A stretch of DNA of 44,957 nt from assembly GCF_000003605.2 (NCBI RefSeq), contig NW_003136844.1:17667-62623 (forward strand), given 5' to 3'. This document shows, one piece after another, positions 11,935-22,960 of the stretch. Both the position numbers and the translations under genes were made by a program. Below the pieces are notes generated by a model that searched no databases, was not told where the DNA came from, and saw only the letters and a list, made by a program, of their open reading frames with translations. The stretch is from Saccoglossus kowalevskii (taxonomy: Eukaryota > Hemichordata > Enteropneusta > Harrimaniidae). Position 1 is the stretch's first letter; the number at the start of each line of letters is the position of its first letter.

Positions 11935-12035
11935 TCTCTGATAGTGCAGTGGTTGTTGCAATCAAACTTGTGAACTGTAGAGTTCAAATCCTACTTGGGG
12001 CTGAACATATTTTAGTTTTGCTCTTACAACTTGAA
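11935..12035 (+). mobile_element. tRNA-derived SINE-like head
   Basis: TAGTGCAGTGG at 11942-11952 resembles an RNA polymerase III A box. AGTTCAAATCC at 11981-11991 resembles a B box (consensus near GGTTCRANTCC). The spacing is about 39 bp, as in tRNA genes. The intervening sequence does not obviously fold into a full cloverleaf, so a tRNA-derived SINE fits better than a functional tRNA. The 3' body is not clearly bounded and no target duplication was identified. Confidence 0.5.
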
Positions 12036-12911
12036 CATGAATAGAGAGAAAATGGTTGTTTTCTATGTTAGCAACAGAGATCACCAGGCTAAAAAAATTT
12101 AAGTACTACATTTTGTCAATTTTTATGTATTTTTCTGTAATTTTTGTGTTTATTTTGGACCTAATGGATGTAATGTTTTTCTTTTTTTTAATTTTATTAT
12201 GGGATGTTTATCTTTGGGTCTTTAAAGTGGTTAAATAGATTATATACGTATATGCCTGATTTAATGCAATGTCTATAATATTTTGGAATGTTACATGATA
12301 ATGTGTGTAAGTTCGCCAGTGCTTGTTTAAAAGTTTATGTTAGGTCATTGGCTACAGAGAACTGCAAGATTGGAAATAGGTGATTATTGACCAGATATAT
12401 GAATCTATTGTGATCTGAGTGCACGTATGTTCATATGTTGTCACCATGACTACACATACAATAGATTCTCTCAGTATCATTATGGAATGTCTACGATACT
12501 GACAGCTCCTGTTCGATCTGCAAACCACTCTTCCAGACTGGCGATTATATTGTTATTGAGAGAAGAAAGCGGTTGAGGTCAGAGCCTGTAGTTTTGATAA
12601 TGTCAATCAATATACACATGTTTATTTGTTCAGTTGGTGCCTGGGACAACGGACATAGTAATGTTTCATTGTGTTATCTCACAACCATGTACAAATATCT
12701 AACCTTTTGTTTTTTTGACAAAATTAAAAAAAGAAAACGAGACAATGTGTACTTTTTAATTGAAAACAATATTTATGACATACTTTAGTTTCCTATTCAC
12801 TAATAATAGAGTTCTGCAGAGGTAAGCCTCATTTTGCAGCTGCAGTGAAATGTTATTCCATGATCATTCTTAGCAATTGTACCCCTGGGACTTGCATGGC
12901 ATGTAGATAGG
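12036..12911. other. Unique DNA, no gene seen
   Basis: Two short plus-strand frames (60 and 71 codons at 12056 and 12573) are rich in F, I and L, or otherwise featureless. They look like random open frames in A+T-rich DNA. Confidence 0.4.
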
Positions 12912-13036
12912 GAATGGCCGAATGGCTGACTGTTTTTCTACATTGCTGACTGTTTTTCCAGAGGGCTGACTATTTTTTTTTCCAGAGGGCTGCTATTGTT
13001 TCAAGATGGCTGACTGTTGTTATAAGATGGCTGATG
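12912..13036 (+). repeat. Degenerate short tandem repeat (GGCTGACTG core)
   Basis: The core GGCTGACTGTTTTTCCAGA recurs about five to six times with decay. It appears as GCTGACTGTTTTTC, GGGCTGACTATTTTTTTTTC, ATGGCTGACTGTTG and ATGGCTGATG. Units are roughly 20-28 bp. There is no link to a mobile element that I can see. Confidence 0.7.
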
Positions 13037-13567
13037 TACTATTGACTATAAAATAATGAAATTTGATCAGTTAAAAATTTACTCAAAATTTCACCACCAT
13101 TGTCAACTTTAACTTTTGTCACAGAAAAGTTCTCTTAAAAAAATACTAATTTTCACAAAAATTTCAAAACAAATTCTGTTTATTTGGTTCAAAATTGATA
13201 CTTAATTCATAAATTTATAGAAAACTGATGTCATTAGACCATGGCCAACACACACTCAAGTCTCACTTACACATACATGTATGTATGTATGTTAACACTC
13301 GTTGTTGTTTTATTTTGTTTGATGTCTAATGGCAAAATAGTCATTTGTCCTTAAAGGTATTTCATCTTCCTGAAGGAATTTTGTCTCCCCAAGGCAGTCT
13401 CACCTCTATTTTGGTTGGGCCAGTGATTTGTGCAATCAGGATTTTAAAGCAGATTATGTCACTTTTGAAACCTTTCTGTTAACCCCTGTCATACACTCAA
13501 CAAATCTTGTCAAAATAATTTACAGTATAATCTTTTCCAAACTTAGTGTCAAGGTTAAAGTGCCCAG

Positions 13568-13799
13568 GATTTAGTTGATATCATATAACTATCAAGTTGA
13601 GGGGTTCAGAGATCTAGTTGATATCATATAATTATCAGGTTGAGGGGTCCAGAGATCTAGTTGATACCATATAACTATCAAGTTGAGGGGTTCAGAGATC
13701 TAGTTGATATCATATAATTATCAAGTTGAGGGGTCCAGAGATCTAGTTGATACCATATAACTATCAAGTTGAGGGGTTCAGAGATCTAGTTGATATCAA
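13568..13799 (+). repeat. 43-bp tandem repeat, arm 1 (about 5.4 units)
   Basis: The units read GATCTAGTTGATATCATATA + ACTATCAAGTTGAGGGGTTC + AGA (43 bp). Two unit types alternate: one with GATATCATATAATTATCA and GGGGTCCAGA, the other with GATACCATATAACTATCA and GGGGTTCAGA. This gives an 86-bp dimer order in the later part. It shares its core (ATAAYTATCARGYTGAGGGG) with the second arm at 14422-14936. Confidence 0.9.
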
Positions 13800-13862
13800 T
13801 GATTCTGTATTATTCCTGGGTCATGATAATCATTAGCTACTGTGGTGACTAGCATGTTATGT

Positions 13863-14207
13863 TATTAGCCACATACAAAGTTCTCATTAGCCACATACAA
13901 AGTTCTCATTAGCCACATACAAAGTTCTCATTAGCCACATACAAAGTTCTCATTAGCCACATACAAAGTTCTCATTAGCCACATACAAAGTTCTCATTAG
14001 CCACATACAAAGTTCTCATTAGCCACATACAAAGTTCTCATTAGCCACATACAAAGTTCTCATTAGCCACATACAAAGTTCTCATTAGCCACATACAAAG
14101 TTCTCATTAGCCATACAAAGTTCTCATTAGCCACATACAAAGTTCTCATTAGCCACATACAAAGTTCTCATTAGCCACATACAAAGTTCTCATTAGCCAC
14201 ATACAAA
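13863..14207 (+). repeat. 22-bp minisatellite, nearly perfect (about 15.7 units)
   Basis: The unit is ATTAGCCACATACAAAGTTC plus TC. All copies look identical except one near 14104-14123 that lacks CA (20 bp). Such uniformity indicates recent expansion or strong homogenisation. The word ATTAGCCA recurs singly just downstream near 14341, with related GGCTAA words near 14325-14385. The seed was therefore probably local sequence. Confidence 0.95.
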
Positions 14208-14421
14208 TTATATATGTTTAAAATCCCTCATTATATAGGTATCAACTGTTTTATAGTTGTAGTTTTTTTACACTATGCATTGTGCTATAGGTTTGCATGA
14301 TATCAAATTTTAAGTAGTTATTGTGGCTAATAAAATATCAATTAGCCAGATTCGATTTAGTTAGCACTGGCTAACATGGCTAATGGTCTGCACTAATACT
14401 GTAATTAGTTTAGAATTAGCA

Positions 14422-14936
14422 AGATCCAGAAATATCTTATAATTATCAGTTTGTGGGGTCCAGTTCCAGGGGTCTCATATAATTATCAGGCAGAGTGGTT
14501 TAGAAATGAAGGGTGTATTTTATAATTATCAGGCTGAGGGGTCCAGAAATGAAGGGTGTATTTTATAATTATCAGGCTGAGGGGTCCAGAAATCAAGGGT
14601 GTATTTTATAATTATCAGGCTGAGGGGTCCAGAAATCAAGGGTGTATTTTATAATTATCAGGCTGAGGGGTCCAGAAATCAAGTGTGTATTTTATAATTA
14701 TCAGGCTGAGGGGTCCAGAAATCAAGGGTGTATTTTATAATTATCAGGCTGAGGGGTCCAGAAATCAAGGGTGTATTTTATAATTATCAGGCTGAGGGGT
14801 CCAGAAATGAAGGGTGTATTTTATAATTATCAGGCTGAGGGGTCCAGAAATCAAGTGTGTATTTTATAATTATCAGGCTGAGCAGTCCAGAAATCAAGGG
14901 TGTATTTTATAATTATCAGGCTAAGGGGTCCAGATC
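14422..14936 (+). repeat. 43-bp tandem repeat, arm 2 (about 12 units)
   Basis: The unit is AAATCAAGGGTGTATTTTAT + AATTATCAGGCTGAGGGGTC + CAG, also exactly 43 bp. The first two units at 14422-14505 are diverged (TTTGTGGGGTC and CAGAGTGGTTTAG), while later ones are nearly uniform. It has the same period and core as arm 1. The two arms therefore look like one ancestral array separated by about 620 bp that includes the 22-bp minisatellite. Confidence 0.92.
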
Positions 14937-17321
14937 CAGTAAGATTGCATAGCATTCACGGAATATTATGGAGGTGAACATGGAATATCAAACATTTCTT
15001 ACTTCTTAGGCATCAAGATTTAAAGCAAGATTAAAAACAGCCTTGCTTGTCGAGAATTTAGGTAAACAAATAAATCAGTCTGGTTTGTGAATTCAGTAAC
15101 TACTGATTCAAATTCAAATGTTCAAGACTTAAGATAAATTTAACATATAATACAGTTTTAACATCAGACTGATATTAATCAGGGTGACAGGTTCAGAAAT
15201 CTAGGGAGTGTCAGGTGAACATTTAACATCAAGTTGAGGGATATGAAGAAGCCCTTAAATTTCTAGAAAATGAGGATGAATATTTGGCATTCTGGGAGAT
15301 AAAATAATCTTCTGGCTTCAACCAGTGCTGAGTGCTGGTCTAGAAACAGATGCTGACCTATGACCTTATTTGATTAGCACTTCCATGAATGAATAGAATG
15401 ATCTGCTCAGCAATGTATATTGATTTTCTCCTTTTTTTTATGTAAATCACCACTTTAAAATGATGTTCACACAATTTGTTGATATCTCGAAAACAAAATG
15501 GTGTCATAGAATCTTGCAAAGTGACGTCTTGTGTTGATGTACTGCAAACTGACGAATTCATTGCAAAATCAGATAATGCAGAGATCGTGTTTCATCCAGT
15601 GTGATTATTTTATTGGTTTTGTAGATAGCAATGTCAGAATTTATTGATTTTTTGCCAAGTGTCAGTAACTAAGACTGCACTCACCATTGTGCTATAAAGG
15701 CACTTGGAAGCAAAAGAGCTTTTATTTTTAGACAAAATTGATTAACATTGAACTTGACGATTTACAATATGTTGAGTATTCTGGAAATATTTTCCCGGAT
15801 TTTTGAAATTTAAAAGTCTTGATGAATCAGGACAAAAAAATCATACATTCTGATCAAATCTTTAAAAGTAATTAAAATCGCATGAATTTTTAATGTTTCA
15901 ACTGAGCTGGGAAACCTAATTAATACTATACAAATGAGGTCATTCCAAAAAAAATATTTGCATAATCAATATTATTTGAATAGAACCTGATCTTTGGCAT
16001 TTCATGGAATATAGATGTGAATCACTGAAAACTCTTGAAACTCAATTTGGATTCAAACATGATTGATAAATGCTTTAATCTCTTGAATTGTAATCAACTT
16101 TTTTATATGCTTCGTTCAACTCATTATTCTTATTTTATTTTTTGAAATAATATTTTTGCGGATGGCGACAGTTCTAGACATTTAATGTTGTTTCTCCAGA
16201 CTTTATGTGCAGATTACAGTGCTAGTGCACCGTTACTAGAAACAAATGAACCAAAAAGTATACAACGAATCAAAATAATATGACTTAATCTTTGAAAAGT
16301 CTTTAAATTTCTTCATAGTTATTAATTCATTTTAGAAAGGCCTATTGATCAGAGTTGAACCCTGAAAGTAAGTCTTCATGGCTATGAACTTGTAAATAAA
16401 TTATTGTTTTTGTACACACATGACCTGCTATTTTAAACTTTGATCAGCTTTGGTGATGATGTTGGCCTGAATTAAGGGTCAAATTGTCTTGGGGAAAATG
16501 CAAAAAGTTCGGGAAAAGGTCTGGAAAAGTCTTGGAAATCATTTGGCTTTTGATACTATGGACCCTGTTACTAGTATATTTTTCCGCTGTATGAGGGTTG
16601 TGTGACCATCTTCTTATTATAATGACTTTGTGGCAAATTACTTTGGGTTAAATTCGGCCGTGTGGAACTAATTTTAAAATTAATTTTGTGATTCTAGTGG
16701 TTTAAAATTTAAATACATACATGTATGAACTCATTAACTATTAGTTTTCTCCCTTAGTAATATGCAATAATTGCTTCCGTAATGGGAATTGCATGCTGTT
16801 ATTGAGGGTACATATATGAGTGGCACTAATAGCCGTGTAATACATGAAGAGTGAACATGTCAGACACACTAATGTCTAGGGAATACAATTAGGGCTTATC
16901 TTTAGATTTTTTTTAGTATTGATTCTGTTCCTCAGAAAGTAGATTTACAAACAATTATAATTTTGATAAAAGACATATTTTTCAGACTTTTGCTAATCTG
17001 AGAAAACAACAAAATGATAAACTATTGAAAGGATATTAGTAGTGAACTTCATTGACGATTTAAATACGGAAGTCAACTTATATTACAAAAAAAAAATGCC
17101 CAATTTTTCAAAAATTTGTTCTAAAATTGGTAACCAATGAAAACTTATGCTCACCTGGTCCAGCATTAATGAAGTAATTAAAAGTACATTATGCAAAATT
17201 ATTCACAGAAATTGTAATGGAAAAAATATTGGCATTCTAAGATTTATTAATCAAGCTCAAATAAACTACTCCATTCATCAGAATGTTTGCGAGTTGACAA
17301 ATCTTGTGTTCTAAGGGGAAC
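14937..17321. other. Mostly unique DNA; possible 43-bp array remnant
   Basis: Around 15170-15245 the words CAGGTTCAGAAATCTAGGG and CATCAAGTTGAGGGA echo the 43-bp unit, so this may be a decayed outlier of that array. At 16485-16545 there is a short degenerate GGAAAAGTCTTGG-type repeat. A 67-codon minus-strand frame at 15358-15561 is not recognisable. No gene is seen. Confidence 0.4.
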
Positions 17322-17496
17322 TACTGTATTAGAAGCCGAATCTCTAATATAAGTCGCACTCATTTCTTTTTAACAATTGAGAACCCAAAATTTACCATTT
17401 CTCATATATGTAGATGCTCTAATAGAAGCCACATCCCCTCTATTGCATTATACCATTTTAATATAAGCCGCAGCTTCTAATACAGATTTCACAGTA
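17322..17496 (-). mobile_element. Family C miniature inverted-repeat element
   Basis: It starts TACTGTATTAGAAGCCG and ends CTTCTAATACAGATTTCACAGTA. The ends are imperfect inverted repeats closed by TACTGT/ACAGTA, with TA on both sides. Inside are TCTAATAGAAGCCACATCCC and TTTAATATAAGCCGCAG. Reverse-complemented, it aligns along its length with 31179-31319: CTGTATTA(G/A)AAG, then ATGCAA(T/C)AGAGGGGATG, then TCTCAATTGTT. The family shares the word TAATAGAAGC with family A. No ORF. Confidence 0.75.
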
Positions 17497-18667
17497 GCAA
17501 CTAACAAAGAGCAGGGAATTTGTTATAATTCCGATTTGTAGAAAATATCCATAGTCCCTAAAAATTCCATTATACCAATGTTTACAATTGACTAATTTTC
17601 TTCATGTGTAATTTGATAATATCTCTGATAAATATCACACTTGATACAGTCTCGGTGCCACAATGGGTGCTTAACTCAATTGCAGATAGTGAAATGCTAA
17701 ACACTCATTTCTTGTTGCTATCAACGGTTGGAGATATCTAAGTCATTTAATTTATCTGCAAAAAACCTTAACAACGCTTTAATAGTAGTCAATTGAATTG
17801 TTGTTTTTAAGAAAAATGTCTCTGAAATTTATAGAGAAAATAAAAAAAAATGTGACCAAAAACTATTAATAAAAGTAACATTCATACAGTTCTGTGAGAA
17901 CAAGCACTTTACAAACATATGTCACCTTTTACAAAATAAACATGAGTACTCGGTAATGTTTTACTTAGTTTTTGAACAAGGCCTGCAGCCAATGGGACAT
18001 TATGTTCATTTGGTTCAAATTATCAAAGAAATCGTAAAAAAAAAAAAATTGGGGTAAAAACCTATGGGATTGAGAGGGTCAAAGGTCATTTGTCTTACAG
18101 TTTAGGTGTACAAAATAGTTTATTGTTGTGTAAGAAATGGACGTAGCAAAATGTGTGAATGATGTTGTAAATAGACCATTTTCTGCTCACTGTGAGATCA
18201 AGCATTATGCATGAAATCAAACGTAAAAACATGACAAACAAAGGTCATAGCGCCTTAGTGGCGTCAAACATCACGTGGGATTCGACAAACACGAAAGTAT
18301 TTTGGGGGATATTTCCATGCTTAATAATGTGCTGTACACATTTGATGATGGTCAATTTTGATGAAGTGAGGGTATTCAAACGCAATATTCCTCTGTCAAA
18401 GATTGGCCTTTTGATGTGAGCTACGAAATAAAGAAATTCAGGTTCGAAATCAAATTGTTCGATTTTTGCAGTAGACGTTCGGCGCACGTCTTTCACGCAA
18501 CTCATGTGATCTCGCAGTTGAACGGGAAATCATCTATTGTATTACTAATAGTATTTGTTTTATTAAAATGGTACACTAATATTACGTCAGGTGATTAATT
18601 ATTCATCAAAATGTTTGATTTGGACAAGTACATTTGTAAATGAATGAACAAACATTAAATATGACAG
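17497..18667. other. Unique DNA with a CpG-containing patch at 18190-18540
   Basis: The patch is less A+T-rich than its surroundings and contains several CpG words (GCGCC, GGCGTC, CACGTG, GACGTTCGGCGCACGTC). Open frames overlap on both strands (18192-18419 plus, 18245-18505 minus, 18416-18598 plus), so no one of them is credible as a gene. It could be a regulatory or unmethylated patch, or an eroded element. I cannot decide. Confidence 0.35.
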
Positions 18668-19265
18668 GTACACTGGCTGAGATTCATTCACTAATGGATG
18701 TCAATTTGGGAAACCTTGGTTAAGGTTTACTGGTTCTTGTTTTGGACCAGGTCTGGTTTACACTGAGATAATGCATTAAAATTCTATTTTTAATAAGATC
18801 TTGTAATCGTGACAGCGCTGTTTAACGAGAGACGCATTCCATGAGTCTAGTTCTTGTTTTGGACCAGGTCTGGTTTACACTGAGATAAGGAGTCTAGCAG
18901 AATGAGTGCATGTTAGTATGCAGTATTTCTGAGAACAAAATCGTTCAGGATATGAACAGGAAGTTTGCTTTTTGATGATCACTCGAAGCATAGTAGTTGC
19001 TGGAGCCCAAGTTCAAATCCAACATGTACTTGAAATTAAAACCCCAAAACATGATTGACCCAACCCTGGGTGAGCGACTCTCTAGGTGAGCAAGCCCTAA
19101 CGCGGGTGGGTGACACCTATCCTGGGTGAATGTACCATAGACTCAATAGGAAGGCCAAAATCACTGAGCAGTATTCATTCTCTAATGGATGTGACTTTAG
19201 GAAACCTTTAATAAGATCCATAGAAGTTTGTGTTTCACACCGAGATAATGCATTGAGTTGACCCT
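18668..19265 (+). repeat. SINE-like repeat region with a duplicated 39-bp block
   Basis: GTTCAAATCC at 19011-19020 resembles a tRNA B box. It is followed by an A-rich stretch, CCCTGGGTGAGCGAC, then CATAGACTCAATAGG, CATTCTCTAATGGATGTGAC and TTTAGGAAACCTT. The same order occurs at 28028-28165 (ATCAAATCCTACC, CCCTGGGCGAGG, CAGACTCAATGG, CATTCACTA, CTTTAGGAGATACCTT). A partial copy lies at 18675-18720. A 39-bp block beginning GTTCTTGTTTTGGACCAGG occurs identically at 18733-18771 and 18850-18888. A shorter relative (TTTCACACCGAGATAATGCA) lies near 19235. I infer a tRNA-headed SINE family. Confidence 0.5.
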
Positions 19266-19920
19266 TGTCGTGGAGATTACCATGCATTCCTGTTATGTAT
19301 TCCCATAGTTCAACATAGTTTTTATGGAAAATACACTATATATACATATACATTTTTTTTTTACAAAAAACTTGGAGAGACATGAGTGAAGTGACACATG
19401 GCACAACAATATTTTTAAAAATAGTTTGCTTTTAATAATGTCATTAATCAAAAAAAAAAATGACGCAGAAACATCATTCTATTTTGGAGAATTCTCTGTA
19501 CAGACATGTGTGCCATAATTATGATAATAATGTTACCCTGTTAACCTTATTAAGGTTAGATTAAATCTCAATGTTCTTAACAGTTACTTTTATATTAAAT
19601 TGGATTAAGCTTAGCTAGTGGCTTTGGCCTTTCACATTAAGTGTAACCTAAGATGTGTGACACTGTCTTATCTGTGTTCATTCCATGTGCTCAAAAATGA
19701 TGGAATGCCAAGGGGTGAAAAATCAAAATACCTGTTGATTGTTAAATCTAATTAATGTGCAATGAAACCTTAAAGCTGAACTCGGAACGCACATAGCAAA
19801 TTATTTAGTTTAGGGTTTGAAACTAGAAACTCGATTAAAACAAAACCTGTACAGAGAAAAATTAGAGAATACATTTTGTAAGGAAAAGAAATGTTTGCAG
19901 CAACTTTATCTTAATATCAT
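19266..19920. other. Unique A+T-rich DNA
   Basis: Nothing beyond A/T homopolymers is recognised. Confidence 0.4.
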
Positions 19921-20085
19921 TCAGTCCTCATCTGGGCCGTCTGGCGCTTGAGGCGAAACAAGGAGTTTCCATCTGGCTCTGTCAGCTGCTATCCTGGGGG
20001 CAGTCTCAATTAAGCGACAGTCTCTTACTCCTGAGCTCTTTTTCTATTGTCCTTCTTCTCCAGGTTTCTCTTGGCCGACCTCTTA
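19921..20085 (-). pseudogene. LINE reverse-transcriptase C-terminal tail (fossil)
   Basis: On the minus strand the sequence encodes GRPRETWRRRTIEKELR. After a one-base frame slip near 20005 it encodes IAADRARWKLLV and ends in an acidic tail, ...PDED, at a stop codon (19921-19923). The pattern GRP-x-x-TW...EKEL...AADRARW is typical of the extreme C-terminus of many animal non-LTR retrotransposon polyproteins, downstream of the RT domain. The expected endonuclease and RT domains are absent upstream, so the copy is 5'-truncated as is usual for LINEs. In the first frame there is a stop right after the slip (LSLN*). It is a dead fragment; I cannot assign the clade with certainty. Confidence 0.75.
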
Positions 20086-22584
20086 ATATACCGGTACATG
20101 AAAAAAAATGAATATTGTTTAATTTAGTTTCTTTTTTTGCTGTAATATTTTAGTTATTTATTTGCTACTTCCCTTGAACAACAAAGGCTCACTAATTTTG
20201 TTATGCTATCATTATGTTATCAACTTTACTGATTTCGGCCTTTTTTTATTTTTACCTAAATTGAAATTATAAAAGTTATAGAAAATATTTGTATAAACAG
20301 ACTGAAACATAGAACACATAAACGGATTACATGGTTTTTATTTCTCAAATGAAATCGATGATGACAAAGAGATTATAAGTTGAGGATTTTGTTGTTTTTT
20401 CACATGAGTATTAAATACTAGCCACCATTATTGACGCACATGGAATCCCAAAGAAATGCAGGGTAATCCCTTTCTTAAGGCAATAAAATAACCTGGATTG
20501 CTTGTCACATTGTTATTCAGATGCATAGTCCTTGGGTTGTCAAGCTTATGTCTTGTAGCTCCAATTGTGTTTTCTCTATTGATTTTGTGACTGGTACGTG
20601 TTCTTTAGTAAGACAAGGATCAATCCGATCTCTCAGGTATGTTCTTTCAGTGTTCAATTGCAACAGACTACAATCTTCCAAATATACTAATTTTGTCTTC
20701 CTGTCTGTTCAAGAAAAAACAGTAGTTCCACCATGCTTATATTTGTTTATGATTTATTTAATTTTGTTATTTCAGACCTGATTTGGGTATATTTCGAGAA
20801 CAAAAACTATTATTAAGTAACTTTGGATCTATTCGTTTAACTGTATATCTCATCTTACTTTGTAACATGGCAACAATTATTGTTTTGCAAAAACAAAACA
20901 GTATATTGAGTCAATTTTAATATACCTACATATAAATTGCTAAGTCTTTCAGACATTTTATTTTATTCAAAATGAATCACTGGTTGTCATGTTTGTGTTA
21001 ATGTTTTTCTGACTTCTGTAGTTTAAAGTTGGTACATAGATTTGTCATTCATAATTCATATTTTAATTTAATAGGGTCAAATTTCTCGTTTTTGAAGCAG
21101 TTGCCCACAACCACTTCAGTAAAAATTACAGGAACTAACATGATGCGTTTGTGAGTTGTTCCTGCATTGCTGCAGGACCCTGTATTGCCCATAATTTGCT
21201 TCAACAAATACATTTAACTGTATTATTTTCGGGAAAGACAAATTTGTAAGAATTGTGTGAGCTAGGAAAAAATGCTAAATTTTGCAGCAAAGAAACATTT
21301 CATTTGTATCTTTAAAACAGCAAGTTACGGAAACTATCACATCAGTTTTCTTCTCAAATGTCCTAACTACTATTCCATGACGAAAATTGAAAACAACTGG
21401 ACCAGATATATTATGCAAAATTGCTATTTTGAGAATAAAATAAAATTGTGTTTGTGGCCGGAAAAATTGTTTTTATTCATGGTGGGGCACAATTTTTGGA
21501 AGGTGGTCATTTTGAGGTTGCAACAAGGTTGTCATAGTTACTGTGAAATTTTATCGGGAATTTTTTTTCAAGCTTGTTGTATACTCTCACCTTGGTCAAC
21601 CTTTGTTGAAATGGACAATAGAGACAATGGTGCTGAGAAGTTTTTTTGATTGAGGAATGTTACCTATTGTTAGATACTGCAAAAAATAATTTCTAAAACA
21701 CAAGAACACCTACCCCGGTAGTTTTAATGTTCAGAGATAAATACTAGAGGCCTGAGAATCTAAATCATGAGTAATATACTATTTTGAGTTTAACTTATTT
21801 TTTTCCCACACAATTAAAAATTGTTTTTAACCTCCATATGTACTTTGTGATATGGACAGGTGGCATACATGTAAGACACTCCAGGCTGGTAGTCTAATAG
21901 GGTTTGTCGCTTCACTAATTTCTTCTTTAACTGCATTGTTAGTGTGAAAAGAAAACACACAAACAAATAACTTGATGTGTCCTTCGACCCAAGCACACAA
22001 TTATATATGACCATGCATAAATTAAAATTCTTTCCTTGAGTTAGTGTGTTAAAACCAGTATGACTATACACACACTGTAATCTTGAGTTTTTAACCGTAG
22101 TTGATTTAAACATACTTAACTTCATCTCATGAGATGTTTTCCAAGATGTGTTTATAGCATAATTGTGGTGTATATCATTCACGGTTGTGATGTGTATGCG
22201 CTGTTTTATGCACTCGTCTTGGATTTGTGGATCATATAAGGTGATAACCCTGTATTATTTAAAGTCGTTGCACCACTCAAGTGTGACATTTGTGTTGATA
22301 AATATTGATTTTCTTACAACCCAATGGGCTCTTCTAATGGAAATCACAAGTATGAGGTTTGACCTGGGCGTGACTTGCACTAATTACTCCTTCGTTACTT
22401 TCCAATCACCGAAAAAAATACCTAATTAAAGCTTAGTAACGTGTTAGTTCGTACTCGTTGATCTGTGAAACAGTCAAAGTTGACATCTTTGTTTTCATGA
22501 GACCCATACATTGTATATCTCGTGCATGCGTGGCGCGACGACTACCGCCTTTTAAAGCTACTCACGGTATATGTCACATAAAGT
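20086..22584. other. A+T-rich DNA, no supported gene
   Basis: Short frames occur: 86 codons at 20521 plus, 125 codons at 21272-21649 plus, 122 codons at 21814-22182 minus and 88 codons at 22163 plus. None has a recognisable domain, motif or repeat. The 125-codon frame is the longest here but has biased, hydrophobic A/T-driven composition. I do not call genes. A small CpG cluster at about 22520-22555 stands out slightly. Confidence 0.4.
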
Positions 22585-22739
22585 TAACAATGATATATTA
22601 GAAGAACATCTCCCATACAAGTATAAACCAAAAAAATTGAATTTATTGTATGCTGGAACATTATAATATATTTTGCCGATAGACACTCGCACATCTCATT
22701 TATATAGGTGTATGCGCTAATAATAACGAAAGTACAGTA
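22585..22739 (+). mobile_element. Family A miniature element, unexpanded copy
   Basis: The left end TAACAATGATATATTAGAAG is followed by AACATCTCCCATACAAG. The interior has GAATTTATTGTATGCTGG and the right end has GTGTATGCGCTAATAATAAC and AAGTACAGTA. The single left-end motif pair, the shared interior word and the TA at both ends make this about 155-bp copy the model for what the 7230-9391 element looked like before expansion. No ORF. Confidence 0.7.
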
Positions 22740-22960
22740 TATAAACTACTGGTACATGCAACTCAGGTCTTGTTAAACTGACTTTTGACTGGTTCCTGTC
22801 CATTTCATTGTGGAACATTTTGCACAAATTTAATTGAATATTTAAATGTTGGTTTATTTGGTGAAAAATGACAAAAGTTGACTTAACATTGCAGAAAATT
22901 AAAGCTAAGCAAGGTACATATGTATATTCACATCCAGTATATATTATGTATGCATGATAC

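Noticed and set aside
11935-12010. Functional tRNA gene
   Set aside because: A- and B-box-like words are present but I could not draw a convincing acceptor stem or full cloverleaf. A SINE head is the simpler reading.
13863-14207. CRISPR-like array
   Set aside because: Head-to-tail identical 22-bp units with no spacers, hence a minisatellite.
21272-21649. 125-codon ORF
   Set aside because: No motif, signal or repeat is recognised and the composition follows the A+T-rich background. It could be an exon, but nothing supports that.
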